This document shows, one piece after another, positions 8,382-16,970 of a stretch of DNA of 64,000 nt. The position numbers and the translations under genes were made by a program. Position 1 is the stretch's first letter; each line of letters opens with the position of its first letter. The DNA is from Moellerella wisconsensis ATCC 35017 (GTDB taxonomy: Bacteria; Pseudomonadota; Gammaproteobacteria; Enterobacterales; Enterobacteriaceae): NCBI RefSeq assembly GCF_001294465.1, contig NZ_LGAA01000003.1, forward strand, positions 62,001 to 126,000, in the 5' to 3' direction. The notes under the pieces are model-generated. The model saw only the letters and a list, made by a program, of their open reading frames with translations, searched no databases and had not been told where the DNA came from.

Positions 8382-9522
8382 ATTTCTGATAAAACCCAAA
8401 GTTTATTTCGGCACTGATGCATTGCAGAGCCTAAATACACTCAATGCCCGCCGCGTATTTGTCGTCACGGATCAAGCGATGGTGAAGTTTGGCTTCGCCG
8501 AGCAAGTACTTAATTTGCTAGAAAAAAAGGGTATCGAATATCAAGTTTATGCTGATGTCGCATCAGATCCTGATATTTCAGCCATCGTCAATGGCATGAA
8601 AGTAATGGATAGCCATTATCCAGATGCGGTAGTGGCCCTTGGGGGAGGTTCAGTCATTGATGCCGCTAAAGCCGTCATGTTCTCCCTTTGGCATACCCGT
8701 AAGGACCCATCGCGTCAAAAACCGTGCTTTGTTGCCATCCCGACGACCAGCGGAACCGGATCTGAAGTCACCTCTTTTTCTGTGATTAAAGCTAAATCTG
8801 AAAAATGGGTGCTGGTTGATGAATTTATGCTACCCGATATCGCTATTCTTGACCCGGCATTAGTCAAATCGGTCCCCCCAAGTATCACCGCAGATACGGG
8901 AATGGATGTGCTATGCCATGCACTAGAAGCCTATGTTTCACGTCAAGCCACCGATTTTACCGATGGATTAGCCGAGAAAGCGGTCAAATTAGTTTTCAGC
9001 CATCTCTACGATTGCTGGCGCAAAGGTGACAATCTGTTGGCTCGAGAAAAAATGCATAACGCCTCATGTATCGCGGGCATGGCATTTACCAATGCCTCCC
9101 TAGGGATAACTCACAGTTTAGCCCACGCATTAGGTGGTGTATTTAGAGTCCCACATGGTCGTGCCAATACCCTACTTATGACCCACGTAATTGCTTTTAA
9201 TGCTGATTTTCACGGCAACTGCGATAACGCGATTGCTAAACGCTATGCCGCATTAGCTAAATCACTTGATTTACCTTGCAACACAACACGCGAAGGCGTG
9301 CACAGCCTGATAGTCGCCATCGATGTGCTCAAAGAGGAAATGGCTATGCCGGCCAGTATTGCGGATAGCGGTGTGAGCGAAACCGACTTTAACTTACGAC
9401 TGACTGAAATGGTCAATCAAGCGTTACGGGATAGCTGTACTCCCACCAATCCACGCCATGTCAGAGCACATGACTTGGAAACGCTTTATCGACAGGCATT
9501 TTCCGGGGTATCTCACGCTTAA
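8374..9522 (+). CDS. cutO: Iron-containing alcohol dehydrogenase of the choline microcompartment
   Basis: A 382-residue Fe-ADH reducing acetaldehyde to ethanol and so recycling NADH inside the compartment. Visible motifs are VALGGGSVIDAAKAV (nucleotide binding), TSGTGSEVTSFSVI, DTGMDVLCHALEAYV and THSLAHALGGVFRVPHG, which supply the Asp/His metal ligands. The start is ATG at 8374, where homology begins (MSEFLIKPKVYFGTDA); the same frame is open upstream inside the vertex-protein gene but that stretch has no family similarity. AAGGGA at 8358-8363 can serve as the ribosome site. The length is normal for the family (PduQ/EutG-like). Confidence 0.93.
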   Translation: MSEFLIKPKVYFGTDALQSLNTLNARRVFVVTDQAMVKFGFAEQVLNLLEKKGIEYQVYADVASDPDISAIVNGMKVMDSHYPDAVVALGGGSVIDAAKAVMFSLWHTRKDPSRQKPCFVAIPTTSGTGSEVTSFSVIKAKSEKWVLVDEFMLPDIAILDPALVKSVPPSITADTGMDVLCHALEAYVSRQATDFTDGLAEKAVKLVFSHLYDCWRKGDNLLAREKMHNASCIAGMAFTNASLGITHSLAHALGGVFRVPHGRANTLLMTHVIAFNADFHGNCDNAIAKRYAALAKSLDLPCNTTREGVHSLIVAIDVLKEEMAMPASIADSGVSETDFNLRLTEMVNQALRDSCTPTNPRHVRAHDLETLYRQAFSGVSHA

Positions 9523-9609
9523 TGCCCACGGCGGTTAATAGCACCTACAACTTAAAAATAACGGGCTACTGCCTTGGGGCAGTCAAAGAAGAATATCAGG
9601 AGAGCCAAT

Positions 9610-12600
9610 ATGGCCAAATACTCTTTAACGCCACGCGTGAAAATGCTGGCAGAACGTTTAGTATCACGTAACAGTTCAATCAGTACCGAACGTGCGAACA
9701 TTCTCAGTGCCTTCAATGGCGAGATTGCCGGTGTTCCACAGGCTATCAAACCTGCACAACGTTTTTATGAATTAATCAAAAATTTACCGCCTTTTATTGC
9801 CCAAGACGAATTGATTATCGGCAGTCAGTCATCCACCCCTCGTGCCGCTATTTTTCATACTGAAGATGAGCTAAAAAGCCCTTCTATCTTTAACTTCCTG
9901 GCGGGCGATAATGCCACACCGTCGCCAGACTATATGGCGGTGATCAGCCAAGGCTACGGTGCGATTAAATATCAATTAGAAAACCGTGTCCGCAATATTG
10001 GCAGTGCAGTGAATCGTAGCAGTATGGACGAAGCTAATTTGGGTCGCGCGGCAATTTATGCCTGCGATGCCGCCAGCTATTTTGCTCAATCTTTAGCACG
10101 CCAAGCTGAAAACCAAGCTAACGCAGAAAGCAATCCATACCGCAAAGCAGAATTACACGATAGCGCGGTGGTATTAGCTAAAATCGCCACAGGCCCAGCA
10201 GAAAACTTCAAACAAGCCTGCCAAGCCTTTTACCTGTTCCAATTGATTCTGCACCTCGAAAATGGCAGCTATGCGGTCAATCCTGTCGGCTTTGATAAGG
10301 CACTTTATCCTTATTATCAACGTGATATCGATGCAGGCCACTTAACACCCACCCAAGCGTATGAATGGATTGAAAATCTGTGGTTAAAACTGGCAGAGCT
10401 TTCTGAAGTGCGTACCACTAAACTGATCGACGGCTATCCGATGTTTGATGCCATGCTCCATGGCGCACACTTGCATGATCCACGTGTTTGCATCAATCCA
10501 TTGTCTGAAATGCTGTTATCTGCCCAACAAAATTTGGCGATGATCCCCGGCTTACCGCAAGTACGCTTGTACAATGGACACGCTTCTGCTCAGCCTCAAT
10601 ATTCAGCCGCCAACGCACCTTATATTGCCCCCGCACAGACCCCCGATAGCCAACCTTTCAACGTCATGGAAGGGCTAACACCAAGAATGCAGCGCCTGCG
10701 TAACAATTATTTAGAAGCGCGCCCAAGTGTTTCTATTTATCGCGCCATAACCTTCACCGAAGTCGTACGTGATAATCCAGGATTACCGGCTATTTTGCTG
10801 CGCGCAAAAGCCTTCCGTAAAGCCTGCGAAACGGCACCTATTTTAATTCAAGATGAAGAGCTAATTGTCGGTCATCCATGTGGTAAAGCACGTGCCGGCG
10901 CATTCTCGCCAGATATCGCCTGGCGCTGGGTGCGAGACGAATTAGACACCATGAGCACCCGCCCACAAGATCCTTTTATCATTTCAGAAGAAGATAAAAA
11001 AGTGATCCGCGAAGAGATCGTCCCGTTCTGGGAAGGTCGTTCTCTGGACGAAATCTGTGAAGCGCAATACCGTGAAGCCGGCGTATGGGCGTTCAGCGGC
11101 GAAACCTTTGTCAGCGACTTGTCTTATCACCAAATCAATGGTGGCGGCGATACGTGTCCGGGCTATGACGTGTTGTTATTCACCAAAGGGATGAATGGCA
11201 TTAAAGCCGAGGCCCATCAAAAATTATCTGAACTCAGCATGGAAAACCCTGAGGATATCGACCGTATTTACTTCTACAAAGCGGCGATTGAAACCTGTGA
11301 AGGCGTAGTGGCTTATGCCCACCGCATCGCAGCGCATGCCCGTGAATTAGCCGCAAAAGAAAATGATCCAGTTCGCCGCGCAGAATTATTAACTATTGCC
11401 GAAGTTAACCAAAATGTGCCGGCTAATCCACCAAAAACACTGCAAGAAGCTTTGCAAAGCGTCTGGACAGTAGAATCTCTATTTGAAGTTGAAGAAAACC
11501 AAACAGGGCTGTCACTTGGTCGCCTCGACCAATATTGCTACCCGATGTATCGCGCCGATATTGATTCAGGCCGCATCACGGAACAGCAAGCGCAAGAAAT
11601 GATGCAAGCATTCATTCTGAAATGTGCGGAATTAATGTGGATGTCCAGTGAGTTAGGTGCAAAATATTTTGCAGGTTATCAACCTTTTATCAACCTGACT
11701 ATCGGTGGACAAAAACGGACAGGCGGCGATGCTTGTAACGATTTGACCTACCTCATTATGGACGCTGTACGTTTTATCAAAGTATATCAGCCTTCTTTGG
11801 CGTGCCGTATTCATAACCAATCACCACAAAAATATATGGAAAAAATTGTCGATGTGGTGAAAGCCGGTATGGGTTTTCCTGCCTGTCACTTTGATGATTC
11901 ACATATCAAAATGATGCTGCGTAAAGGCTTTGATTTTGAAGATGCGCGTGACTATTGCTTGATGGGATGTGTTGAACCGCAAAAATCAGGCCGTATTTAT
12001 CAATGGACATCAACTGGTTATACCCAATGGCCTATCGCTATTGAATTTGTATTAAATCGAGGTCGCATGGTGTTATTTGATAGCTATCAAGGGCTGGATA
12101 CCGGGGATTTAACTTCTCTGAAAACCTTTGCTGACTTTGATAATGCGGTCAAACAACAGATTGCTCATATTATTCGTCTTTCGGCTATCGGAACGGTGAT
12201 CAGCCAGCGTGTTCATCGTGATGTCGCGCCTAAGCCATTGATGTCTCTGATGGTTGAAGGCTGTATGGAACAAGGTAAAGATGTCGCTGCCGGCGGGGCA
12301 ATGATTAACCATGGCCCTGGGCTCATTTTCTCTGGTTTGGCTACCTATGTCGATTCCATGGCGGCGATTCGTAAGCTGGTTTACGAAGATAAAAAATACA
12401 CTTTAGAGCAAATTCGCGACGGTCTATTAGCCAACTTCGAAGGCTATGAAGAGCTACGCAGAGACTGCCTGAACACCCCGAAATTCGGTAACGATGATAA
12501 CTATGCCGATGATTTTGCTCTGGATATTACCGAGTGGACAGAAAAAGAATGCCGTAAATACAAAATGCTCTATTCCACCTTGAGCCACGGAACTTTGTCT

Positions 12601-13044
12601 ATCTCCAATAATACCCCGATTGGTGAATTAACCGCAGCAACACCGAACGGTCGTCTGGCTTGGATGCCGCTGTCTGATGGTATCAGCCCAACCCAAGGTG
12701 CGGATAAACAAGGTCCAACTGCGGTGATTAAATCGGTCAGTAAAATGAACGTTGAAACCATGAATATCGGCATGGTGCATAACTTCAAATTCCTCAAAGG
12801 GTTACTCGATACGCCTGAAGGCCGCAACGGATTAATTACCCTGCTAAGAACCGCATCAATCTTAGGTAATGGTCAAATGCAGTTCAGCTATGTCGATAAC
12901 GAAGTGCTGAAAAAAGCTCAAGCAGAGCCAGAAAAATACCGCGACTTGATTGTTCGAGTTGCCGGTTATAGCGCCTACTTTGTTGAATTATGCAAAGAAG
13001 TTCAGGATGAAATCATCAGCCGTACCGTGATTGAAAAATTCTAA
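9610..13044 (+). CDS. cutC: Choline trimethylamine-lyase, long (type II) form, glycyl radical enzyme
   Basis: A 1144-residue glycyl radical enzyme that cleaves choline to trimethylamine and acetaldehyde. The catalytic part (about 353-1144) has the choline-lyase GCVEP motif with Cys787 and Glu789, and the C-terminal radical site RVAGYSA with Gly1119. The first about 350 residues are an extension present in type II CutC proteins; it resembles the start of the catalytic part itself (compare [12 protein letters not shown] in the extension with [13 protein letters not shown] in the core). Start: ATG at 9610 behind AGGAGA; an in-frame upstream start at 9574 lacks a ribosome site. The downstream cutD encodes its activase. 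Compared with radical enzymes for glycerol or propanediol, the GCVEP signature supports choline as substrate. Confidence 0.95.
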   Translation: MAKYSLTPRVKMLAERLVSRNSSISTERANILSAFNGEIAGVPQAIKPAQRFYELIKNLPPFIAQDELIIGSQSSTPRAAIFHTEDELKSPSIFNFLAGDNATPSPDYMAVISQGYGAIKYQLENRVRNIGSAVNRSSMDEANLGRAAIYACDAASYFAQSLARQAENQANAESNPYRKAELHDSAVVLAKIATGPAENFKQACQAFYLFQLILHLENGSYAVNPVGFDKALYPYYQRDIDAGHLTPTQAYEWIENLWLKLAELSEVRTTKLIDGYPMFDAMLHGAHLHDPRVCINPLSEMLLSAQQNLAMIPGLPQVRLYNGHASAQPQYSAANAPYIAPAQTPDSQPFNVMEGLTPRMQRLRNNYLEARPSVSIYRAITFTEVVRDNPGLPAILLRAKAFRKACETAPILIQDEELIVGHPCGKARAGAFSPDIAWRWVRDELDTMSTRPQDPFIISEEDKKVIREEIVPFWEGRSLDEICEAQYREAGVWAFSGETFVSDLSYHQINGGGDTCPGYDVLLFTKGMNGIKAEAHQKLSELSMENPEDIDRIYFYKAAIETCEGVVAYAHRIAAHARELAAKENDPVRRAELLTIAEVNQNVPANPPKTLQEALQSVWTVESLFEVEENQTGLSLGRLDQYCYPMYRADIDSGRITEQQAQEMMQAFILKCAELMWMSSELGAKYFAGYQPFINLTIGGQKRTGGDACNDLTYLIMDAVRFIKVYQPSLACRIHNQSPQKYMEKIVDVVKAGMGFPACHFDDSHIKMMLRKGFDFEDARDYCLMGCVEPQKSGRIYQWTSTGYTQWPIAIEFVLNRGRMVLFDSYQGLDTGDLTSLKTFADFDNAVKQQIAHIIRLSAIGTVISQRVHRDVAPKPLMSLMVEGCMEQGKDVAAGGAMINHGPGLIFSGLATYVDSMAAIRKLVYEDKKYTLEQIRDGLLANFEGYEELRRDCLNTPKFGNDDNYADDFALDITEWTEKECRKYKMLYSTLSHGTLSISNNTPIGELTAATPNGRLAWMPLSDGISPTQGADKQGPTAVIKSVSKMNVETMNIGMVHNFKFLKGLLDTPEGRNGLITLLRTASILGNGQMQFSYVDNEVLKKAQAEPEKYRDLIVRVAGYSAYFVELCKEVQDEIISRTVIEKF

Positions 13045-13053
13045 CCATCCACA

Positions 13054-13097
13054 AGGGGCAAGCTATTCGCCCCTATTCTCGCCATTATTATCGCGAG
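13054..13097 (+). promoter_or_regulatory. Tandem hairpins in the cutC-cutD gap
   Basis: AGGGGC/GCCCCT (13054-13059 and 13069-13074) and CTCGC/GCGAG (13078-13082 and 13093-13097) form two consecutive stems in the 97-base gap. Neither has a proper T-run. They probably act as mRNA-processing or stability elements setting CutC above CutD; a weak terminator is the alternative. Confidence 0.5.
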
Positions 13098-13141
13098 GTT
13101 GTACAGGCAAGGATGCCTGATATCGATTAAGGAGAGCTAAA

Positions 13142-14092
13142 ATGGAAGCAGCGCAGGAAACCCAAGGCCGAATATTCAATATCCAGAAATATTCTATTTA
13201 TGATGGAGATGGAATACGCACCCTGATTTTTTTAAAAGGCTGCAATATTCGTTGCCCATGGTGTGCTAATCCTGAAGGCCTGAGCAGCGATTTCCAAGTG
13301 ATGTTTTCGCACGACAAATGTGTCAATTGTGGCAAATGTGTCGATGTCTGCCCCGCCGGTGTTCACTACACTACTCTTAACGGCCAAGGTGAAAAAATTC
13401 ACCAAATCGATCGCGCTGTAGATTGTATTGGCTGCCGTAAATGCGAAGAGGTGTGTATCTCTGGCGCACTCGACATCATGGGCAAAGATATGACCGTCAG
13501 CCAACTGATGGACGTCATTATGCAAGATTATGATTTCTATATTTCTTCAGGGGGTGGCGTCACTATCGGTGGCGGAGAAATGAGCTTACAGACTGATTTC
13601 GCTGTTGAATTATTTAAAGCCTGTAAAAGCATGATGATCAATACCGCGGTTGAAACCCAAGGGACGACAAATCCAGAAAATTATAAAAAACTCGCCGCCG
13701 TCACCGATCTGTTTTTATATGACATCAAACACATCGATAGCCAACAGCATAAACAGTTGTTTGGTATCGGCAATGAAAACGTTCTAAAAAATCTCGACTA
13801 TTTGGTCAATGCCGGTGCGAATATTGTCGTCCGTATGCCATTGATCCGCGGTTATAACGACTCATATGACGCCATCACTGGGGCATTCGAGCATGTCATT
13901 AAGCTGGCGAAAAAAGGCAATATTAAACGTATCGAAGTGCTTCCTTATCATCAGCTTGGTCGCACCAAATATGAAAAGCTCGATATGATTTATCCGATTA
14001 AACAAGACTTGAGCTACAGCGATGAAGAATTAGAACAACTAGAACATTTCTTCAAAAATTATGATTTCGATATCCGTCTAATCCGTCACTAA
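13142..14092 (+). CDS. cutD: Choline TMA-lyase activating enzyme (radical SAM)
   Basis: A 316-residue glycyl-radical-enzyme activase that generates the Gly radical on CutC using S-adenosylmethionine. The radical SAM cluster motif C-x3-C-x2-C is at Cys34, Cys38 and Cys41 (CNIRCPWC). It is followed by an inserted two-cluster ferredoxin domain (CVNCGKCVDVCP and CIGCRKCEEVC, about residues 61-105), typical of the activases of choline and glycerol lyases. SSGGGVTIGGGE is the SAM-binding GGE-type motif. ATG start behind AGGAG. It lies directly after cutC, separated by a gap holding two hairpins, and 13 bases before the next shell gene. Confidence 0.95.
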   Translation: MEAAQETQGRIFNIQKYSIYDGDGIRTLIFLKGCNIRCPWCANPEGLSSDFQVMFSHDKCVNCGKCVDVCPAGVHYTTLNGQGEKIHQIDRAVDCIGCRKCEEVCISGALDIMGKDMTVSQLMDVIMQDYDFYISSGGGVTIGGGEMSLQTDFAVELFKACKSMMINTAVETQGTTNPENYKKLAAVTDLFLYDIKHIDSQQHKQLFGIGNENVLKNLDYLVNAGANIVVRMPLIRGYNDSYDAITGAFEHVIKLAKKGNIKRIEVLPYHQLGRTKYEKLDMIYPIKQDLSYSDEELEQLEHFFKNYDFDIRLIRH

Positions 14093-14105
14093 ATAGGAGT
14101 GAATA

Positions 14106-14561
14106 ATGAATAGCTTGGGCGTCATTGAAACCCGTGGACTCACCGCCGCCATCCATGCCGCAGATGCCGCGTGTAAAGCAGCCAGCGTAGAAATTATAGG
14201 CTATCGTAAAATAGGTTCCGGGCTAGTTTCCATCTGTTTTCAAGGAGAAATCAGCGCAGTACGCACCGCCATCGATAGCGGAATTGCCGTGGTTAGCCCG
14301 GCGGAATTAGTGGTCGGTAGCTTAGTTATCGCTCGCCCTGAAAGCCACGTGATCCAGCATCTTAACCTGACCAATCAGCATCAATTTTTTGCTCAGCCTG
14401 CGTCTCAATCGACGCTCAGTACTGAAAAAAATCCCACGCCTCCAGCACCCGCTGAATTATTTGAATCGGCAGAAATAGCTGAAGTGAAGCCAATAGAGCC
14501 TGAACTAATTAAACCCGATCAGCGAGGCAAAGCTGAAGTTCGTAAAGGTAAAAAACAATGA
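14106..14561 (+). CDS. cmcE: BMC-H shell protein with long C-terminal tail
   Basis: A 151-residue protein whose first about 85 residues are a BMC-H domain (MNSLGVIETRGLTAAIHAAD, IGYRKIGSGLV, VIARPESHV). It is clearly more divergent than the three 5' copies. A tail of about 60 residues rich in Pro, Glu and Ala follows and ends in a basic stretch KAEVRKGKKQ. Such tails in EutM/PduA-like paralogues are thought to reach the lumen or neighbouring proteins. The stop overlaps the next gene's start by ATGA. The CmcE label follows the Klebsiella locus layout. Confidence 0.88.
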   Translation: MNSLGVIETRGLTAAIHAADAACKAASVEIIGYRKIGSGLVSICFQGEISAVRTAIDSGIAVVSPAELVVGSLVIARPESHVIQHLNLTNQHQFFAQPASQSTLSTEKNPTPPAPAELFESAEIAEVKPIEPELIKPDQRGKAEVRKGKKQ

Positions 14562-15202
14562 TTAATCAATTGCTAATGAGCAAAATTAACGCGCGTTTAC
14601 CTTTACAACATAACGTTAATATTGCGCAAGGGAAAATCGCCATTCCGGTCGGGATCTCTAATCGACATGTGCATCTTTCACGCCAAGATATTGATGTTCT
14701 GTTTGGTCAAGGCTATCAATTAACCCCGCTGAAAGAGCTAAAACAACCGGGACAATATGCTGCAAAAGAGTGTGTTTTAGTCGTGGGCTCTAAAGGTTCT
14801 CTGAGCAAAGTTCGAGTGCTGGGGCCCGAGCGTTCAACAAGCCAATTAGAAATTTCAAAAGCAGATTGCTACGCGCTCGGAGTTAAAGCGCCGATACGAG
14901 GCTCTGGCGATCTTGCGGGATCTGGCGATGCATTATTAGTCGGTCCTGCGGGGCATACTCATCTCACCTCGCAAGTTATTTGTGCGCAGCGTCATATTCA
15001 TATGAGCACACTGGATGCACGTTCACTTAATGTCACTGACGGTCAAATCGTGCAGGTAAAAAATGAGGGGCTACGCAGTCTCGTATTTGATCAAGTCGTT
15101 ATCCGTGTCAGCCCACACTTTACCTTAGAGTTTCATATTGATACCGATGAGGCAAATGCGGCCGGTTTAAGCAACAACGACAGTGTTTTTATTGTTAGTT
15201 AA
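14558..15202 (+). CDS. pduL: PduL-type phosphotransacylase
   Basis: A 214-residue enzyme of the PduL family, which moves the acyl group of acetyl-CoA to phosphate and so recycles CoA within the shell. The zinc-binding histidine motifs RHVHLS (near residue 37), GHTHLT and RHIHMS are present, with the family's doubled barrel-like core. The first about 20 residues (INQLLMSKINARL) form an amphipathic helix that probably targets it to the lumen. It starts within the stop of the tailed shell gene. No acetate kinase gene is in the locus, so acetyl phosphate must be used by a housekeeping enzyme. Confidence 0.92.
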   Translation: MINQLLMSKINARLPLQHNVNIAQGKIAIPVGISNRHVHLSRQDIDVLFGQGYQLTPLKELKQPGQYAAKECVLVVGSKGSLSKVRVLGPERSTSQLEISKADCYALGVKAPIRGSGDLAGSGDALLVGPAGHTHLTSQVICAQRHIHMSTLDARSLNVTDGQIVQVKNEGLRSLVFDQVVIRVSPHFTLEFHIDTDEANAAGLSNNDSVFIVS

Positions 15203-15218
15203 TCAGGTGAGGTGCGAT

Positions 15219-15953
15219 GTGGATAATCAACTGTTTGAACAACTGGTTAATCAAATTATGCAGCGCTTTCAGCCCAAAGTATTGTTGGTACTGACTGCCG
15301 CCAGCGGTTACCAACATGAGATTTATCAACGCCTGAAGCAATGCAATCGCTGTCATTTTTCGCTGTATATCGCCGAGAATGCCCGCCATATCCATAGCCT
15401 AGAGCAATGGGATCAGTTAGGCGAGGTCATAAATCCTGAACAAGCTACCCTGGCCGCCAACCTTGCTCAGTACCAACATTTATTTATTCCTTTTATGGAT
15501 TTTTCCACACTGGGGGATTTAGCTAATGGGCTATTTAATCGGCAAGAAACACAAATTATTCATACCGCCTTAATGCAAAATATAAACATCATCGCATTAG
15601 CCTATAACTGCTCGCCTACGAGTGAATTAAATACACTCTTAGGTATGAATAAAAATACGGCCCATAACCAACTTATCCAGAAAAATATAGAGCAATTAAT
15701 CTGCTCAGGTATTGATTTTTGTTCGTTACCTGATGCAGAACACAAATTAACATCTCATCAGACTTATTCTGAGAAACCTTATTTTGATAAATCAGGCTAC
15801 CCTGACCAAAAATCAGAAATAGCGCCAATAACAGAACAACGTTATATCACATTAAACGATGTCATGAATAATCCTGGAGAATATAACTCAACACGTTCAA
15901 AACTCACTGACTCGGCGATAGATTATTTAAAGAATTTAAAAAGCAAATCTTAA
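15219..15953 (+). CDS. Uncharacterised microcompartment-locus protein (flavoprotein-like fold suspected)
   Basis: About 244 residues. The chosen start is GTG at 15219, 7 bases after AGGTGAGG; an in-frame GTG at 15183 would lie inside pduL. The N-terminal part (KVLLVLTAASGYQHEIYQRL) reads like the first strand-helix of a Rossmann or flavoprotein-like fold, and LFIPFMDFSTLGDLANGL follows in the middle. A variable segment (about 180-210) leads to a C-terminal ITLNDVMNNPGEY...LTDSAIDYLKNL, a strand-helix arrangement reminiscent of small proteins that accompany PduL in glycyl-radical-enzyme loci. It is clearly operonic with pduL. Function is not known to me; a cofactor-related role is a guess. Confidence 0.6.
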   Translation: MDNQLFEQLVNQIMQRFQPKVLLVLTAASGYQHEIYQRLKQCNRCHFSLYIAENARHIHSLEQWDQLGEVINPEQATLAANLAQYQHLFIPFMDFSTLGDLANGLFNRQETQIIHTALMQNINIIALAYNCSPTSELNTLLGMNKNTAHNQLIQKNIEQLICSGIDFCSLPDAEHKLTSHQTYSEKPYFDKSGYPDQKSEIAPITEQRYITLNDVMNNPGEYNSTRSKLTDSAIDYLKNLKSKS

Positions 15954-16039
15954 TACTTGGCATAAATACGGTGGCATAAATTAAATAATATATGCCACGT
16001 TAAATATAACTAAAAATTCAATAATCAGGAGTAAATGTA

Positions 16040-16462
16040 ATGTCACCCAAAAAGAAAGCTTGGCTGTGGATGCTATTAGTTATTGTTTCTGAAACATCAG
16101 CAACATCAACATTAAAAATGTTTGATAATAGTGAAGGAATGACCAAAACATTTTTATTAGGATTAATTATTCTATTATATATAGTCTGTTATTTTTCATT
16201 ATCAAAAGCAGTAAAAAATATTCCTGTCGGGTTGGCCTATGCGACTTGGTCCGGTACCGGTATTCTGGTGGTATCCACCTTGGGTATGGCATTCTATGGT
16301 CAGCACCCTGATACCGCGGCTATCGTCGGTATGGCGATCATTGCCAGTGGCATTGTTATCATGAATCTATTTTCTAAAATGGGTGCTGAAGAAGAAGAGC
16401 CTGTCGCTGTCAGCGATGATGTTACTGTCACCCCCGCGTTAAATAAAAAAGCAATTCATTAA
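16040..16462 (+). CDS. Small multidrug resistance (SMR) family transporter subunit A
   Basis: A 140-residue protein with four membrane helices. The conserved membrane-embedded glutamate of SMR transporters is Glu18 (IVSETSATS), and the VGLAYATWSGTG motif of helix 3 is intact. It is longer than EmrE (110 residues) because of an acidic, probably cytoplasmic tail of about 30 residues. It is followed 16 bases later by a second SMR gene without a tail, so the two are likely heterodimer partners of the YdgEF/EbrAB kind. Being at the end of the choline operon it may move a quaternary or tertiary amine (choline in or trimethylamine out); that is inference. ATG start behind AGGAG. Confidence 0.88.
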   Translation: MSPKKKAWLWMLLVIVSETSATSTLKMFDNSEGMTKTFLLGLIILLYIVCYFSLSKAVKNIPVGLAYATWSGTGILVVSTLGMAFYGQHPDTAAIVGMAIIASGIVIMNLFSKMGAEEEEPVAVSDDVTVTPALNKKAIH

Positions 16463-16478
16463 TTAAAAGGAATATTTT

Positions 16479-16805
16479 ATGTTTACCGGTTTTTTATGGC
16501 TTGCACTCTCTATTGGTTCCGAAATTACGGGTACCTCAATGATTAAAAAAACCAATAGTTTCAGTAAACTCGCACCATCTATTCTGGTGGTTATTGCTTA
16601 TTGCTTATGTTATTTCGCCCTAACTCGCGCAATGGATTATATTCCGGTCGGCGTGGCTTATTCTTTATGGTGTGGTTTTGGTATTGTCGGCGTCACTATT
16701 TTATCGATGATTTTATATAAACAAAAACCCGATATTCCTGCTGTATTTGCTATGGCACTTATTATTACTGGCGGAATTATTATGAATGCGTTCTCTACGC
16801 TATAA
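16479..16805 (+). CDS. Small multidrug resistance (SMR) family transporter subunit B
   Basis: A 108-residue, four-helix SMR protein with the essential glutamate at Glu15 (SIGSEITGTS) and the VGVAYSLWCGFG motif in helix 3. It is of EmrE length, tail-free, and probably pairs in antiparallel orientation with the product of the preceding gene. Start: ATG behind AAAGGA. It is the last gene of the choline operon, since a strong hairpin terminator follows about 100 bases later. Substrate is unknown; context suggests a methylated amine. Confidence 0.88.
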   Translation: MFTGFLWLALSIGSEITGTSMIKKTNSFSKLAPSILVVIAYCLCYFALTRAMDYIPVGVAYSLWCGFGIVGVTILSMILYKQKPDIPAVFAMALIITGGIIMNAFSTL

Positions 16806-16905
16806 TTAAAATTAATAATATACGATATAATATATAAAATTAATTCTACATATAATAAACTTAATATTTATTAATATCGATTAATCGATAGGGATTAATA
16901 TATTT

Positions 16906-16945
16906 AAAATAGCGATACCTCCATCAGATATCGCTATTTTTATTT
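16906..16945. terminator. Bidirectional terminator between choline operon and pot operon
   Basis: AAAATAGCGATA (16906-16917) pairs perfectly with TATCGCTATTTT (16929-16940), a 12-bp stem with T-rich flanks on both strands. It sits between the convergent SMR gene and potD and can stop transcription from both sides. Confidence 0.85.
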
Positions 16946-16970
16946 TTAGATTAATTAATATTTAATTCAA

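Noticed and set aside
16906-16945. Regulatory RNA between the SMR gene and potD
   Set aside because: The stem with T-runs on both sides is fully explained as a shared bidirectional terminator.
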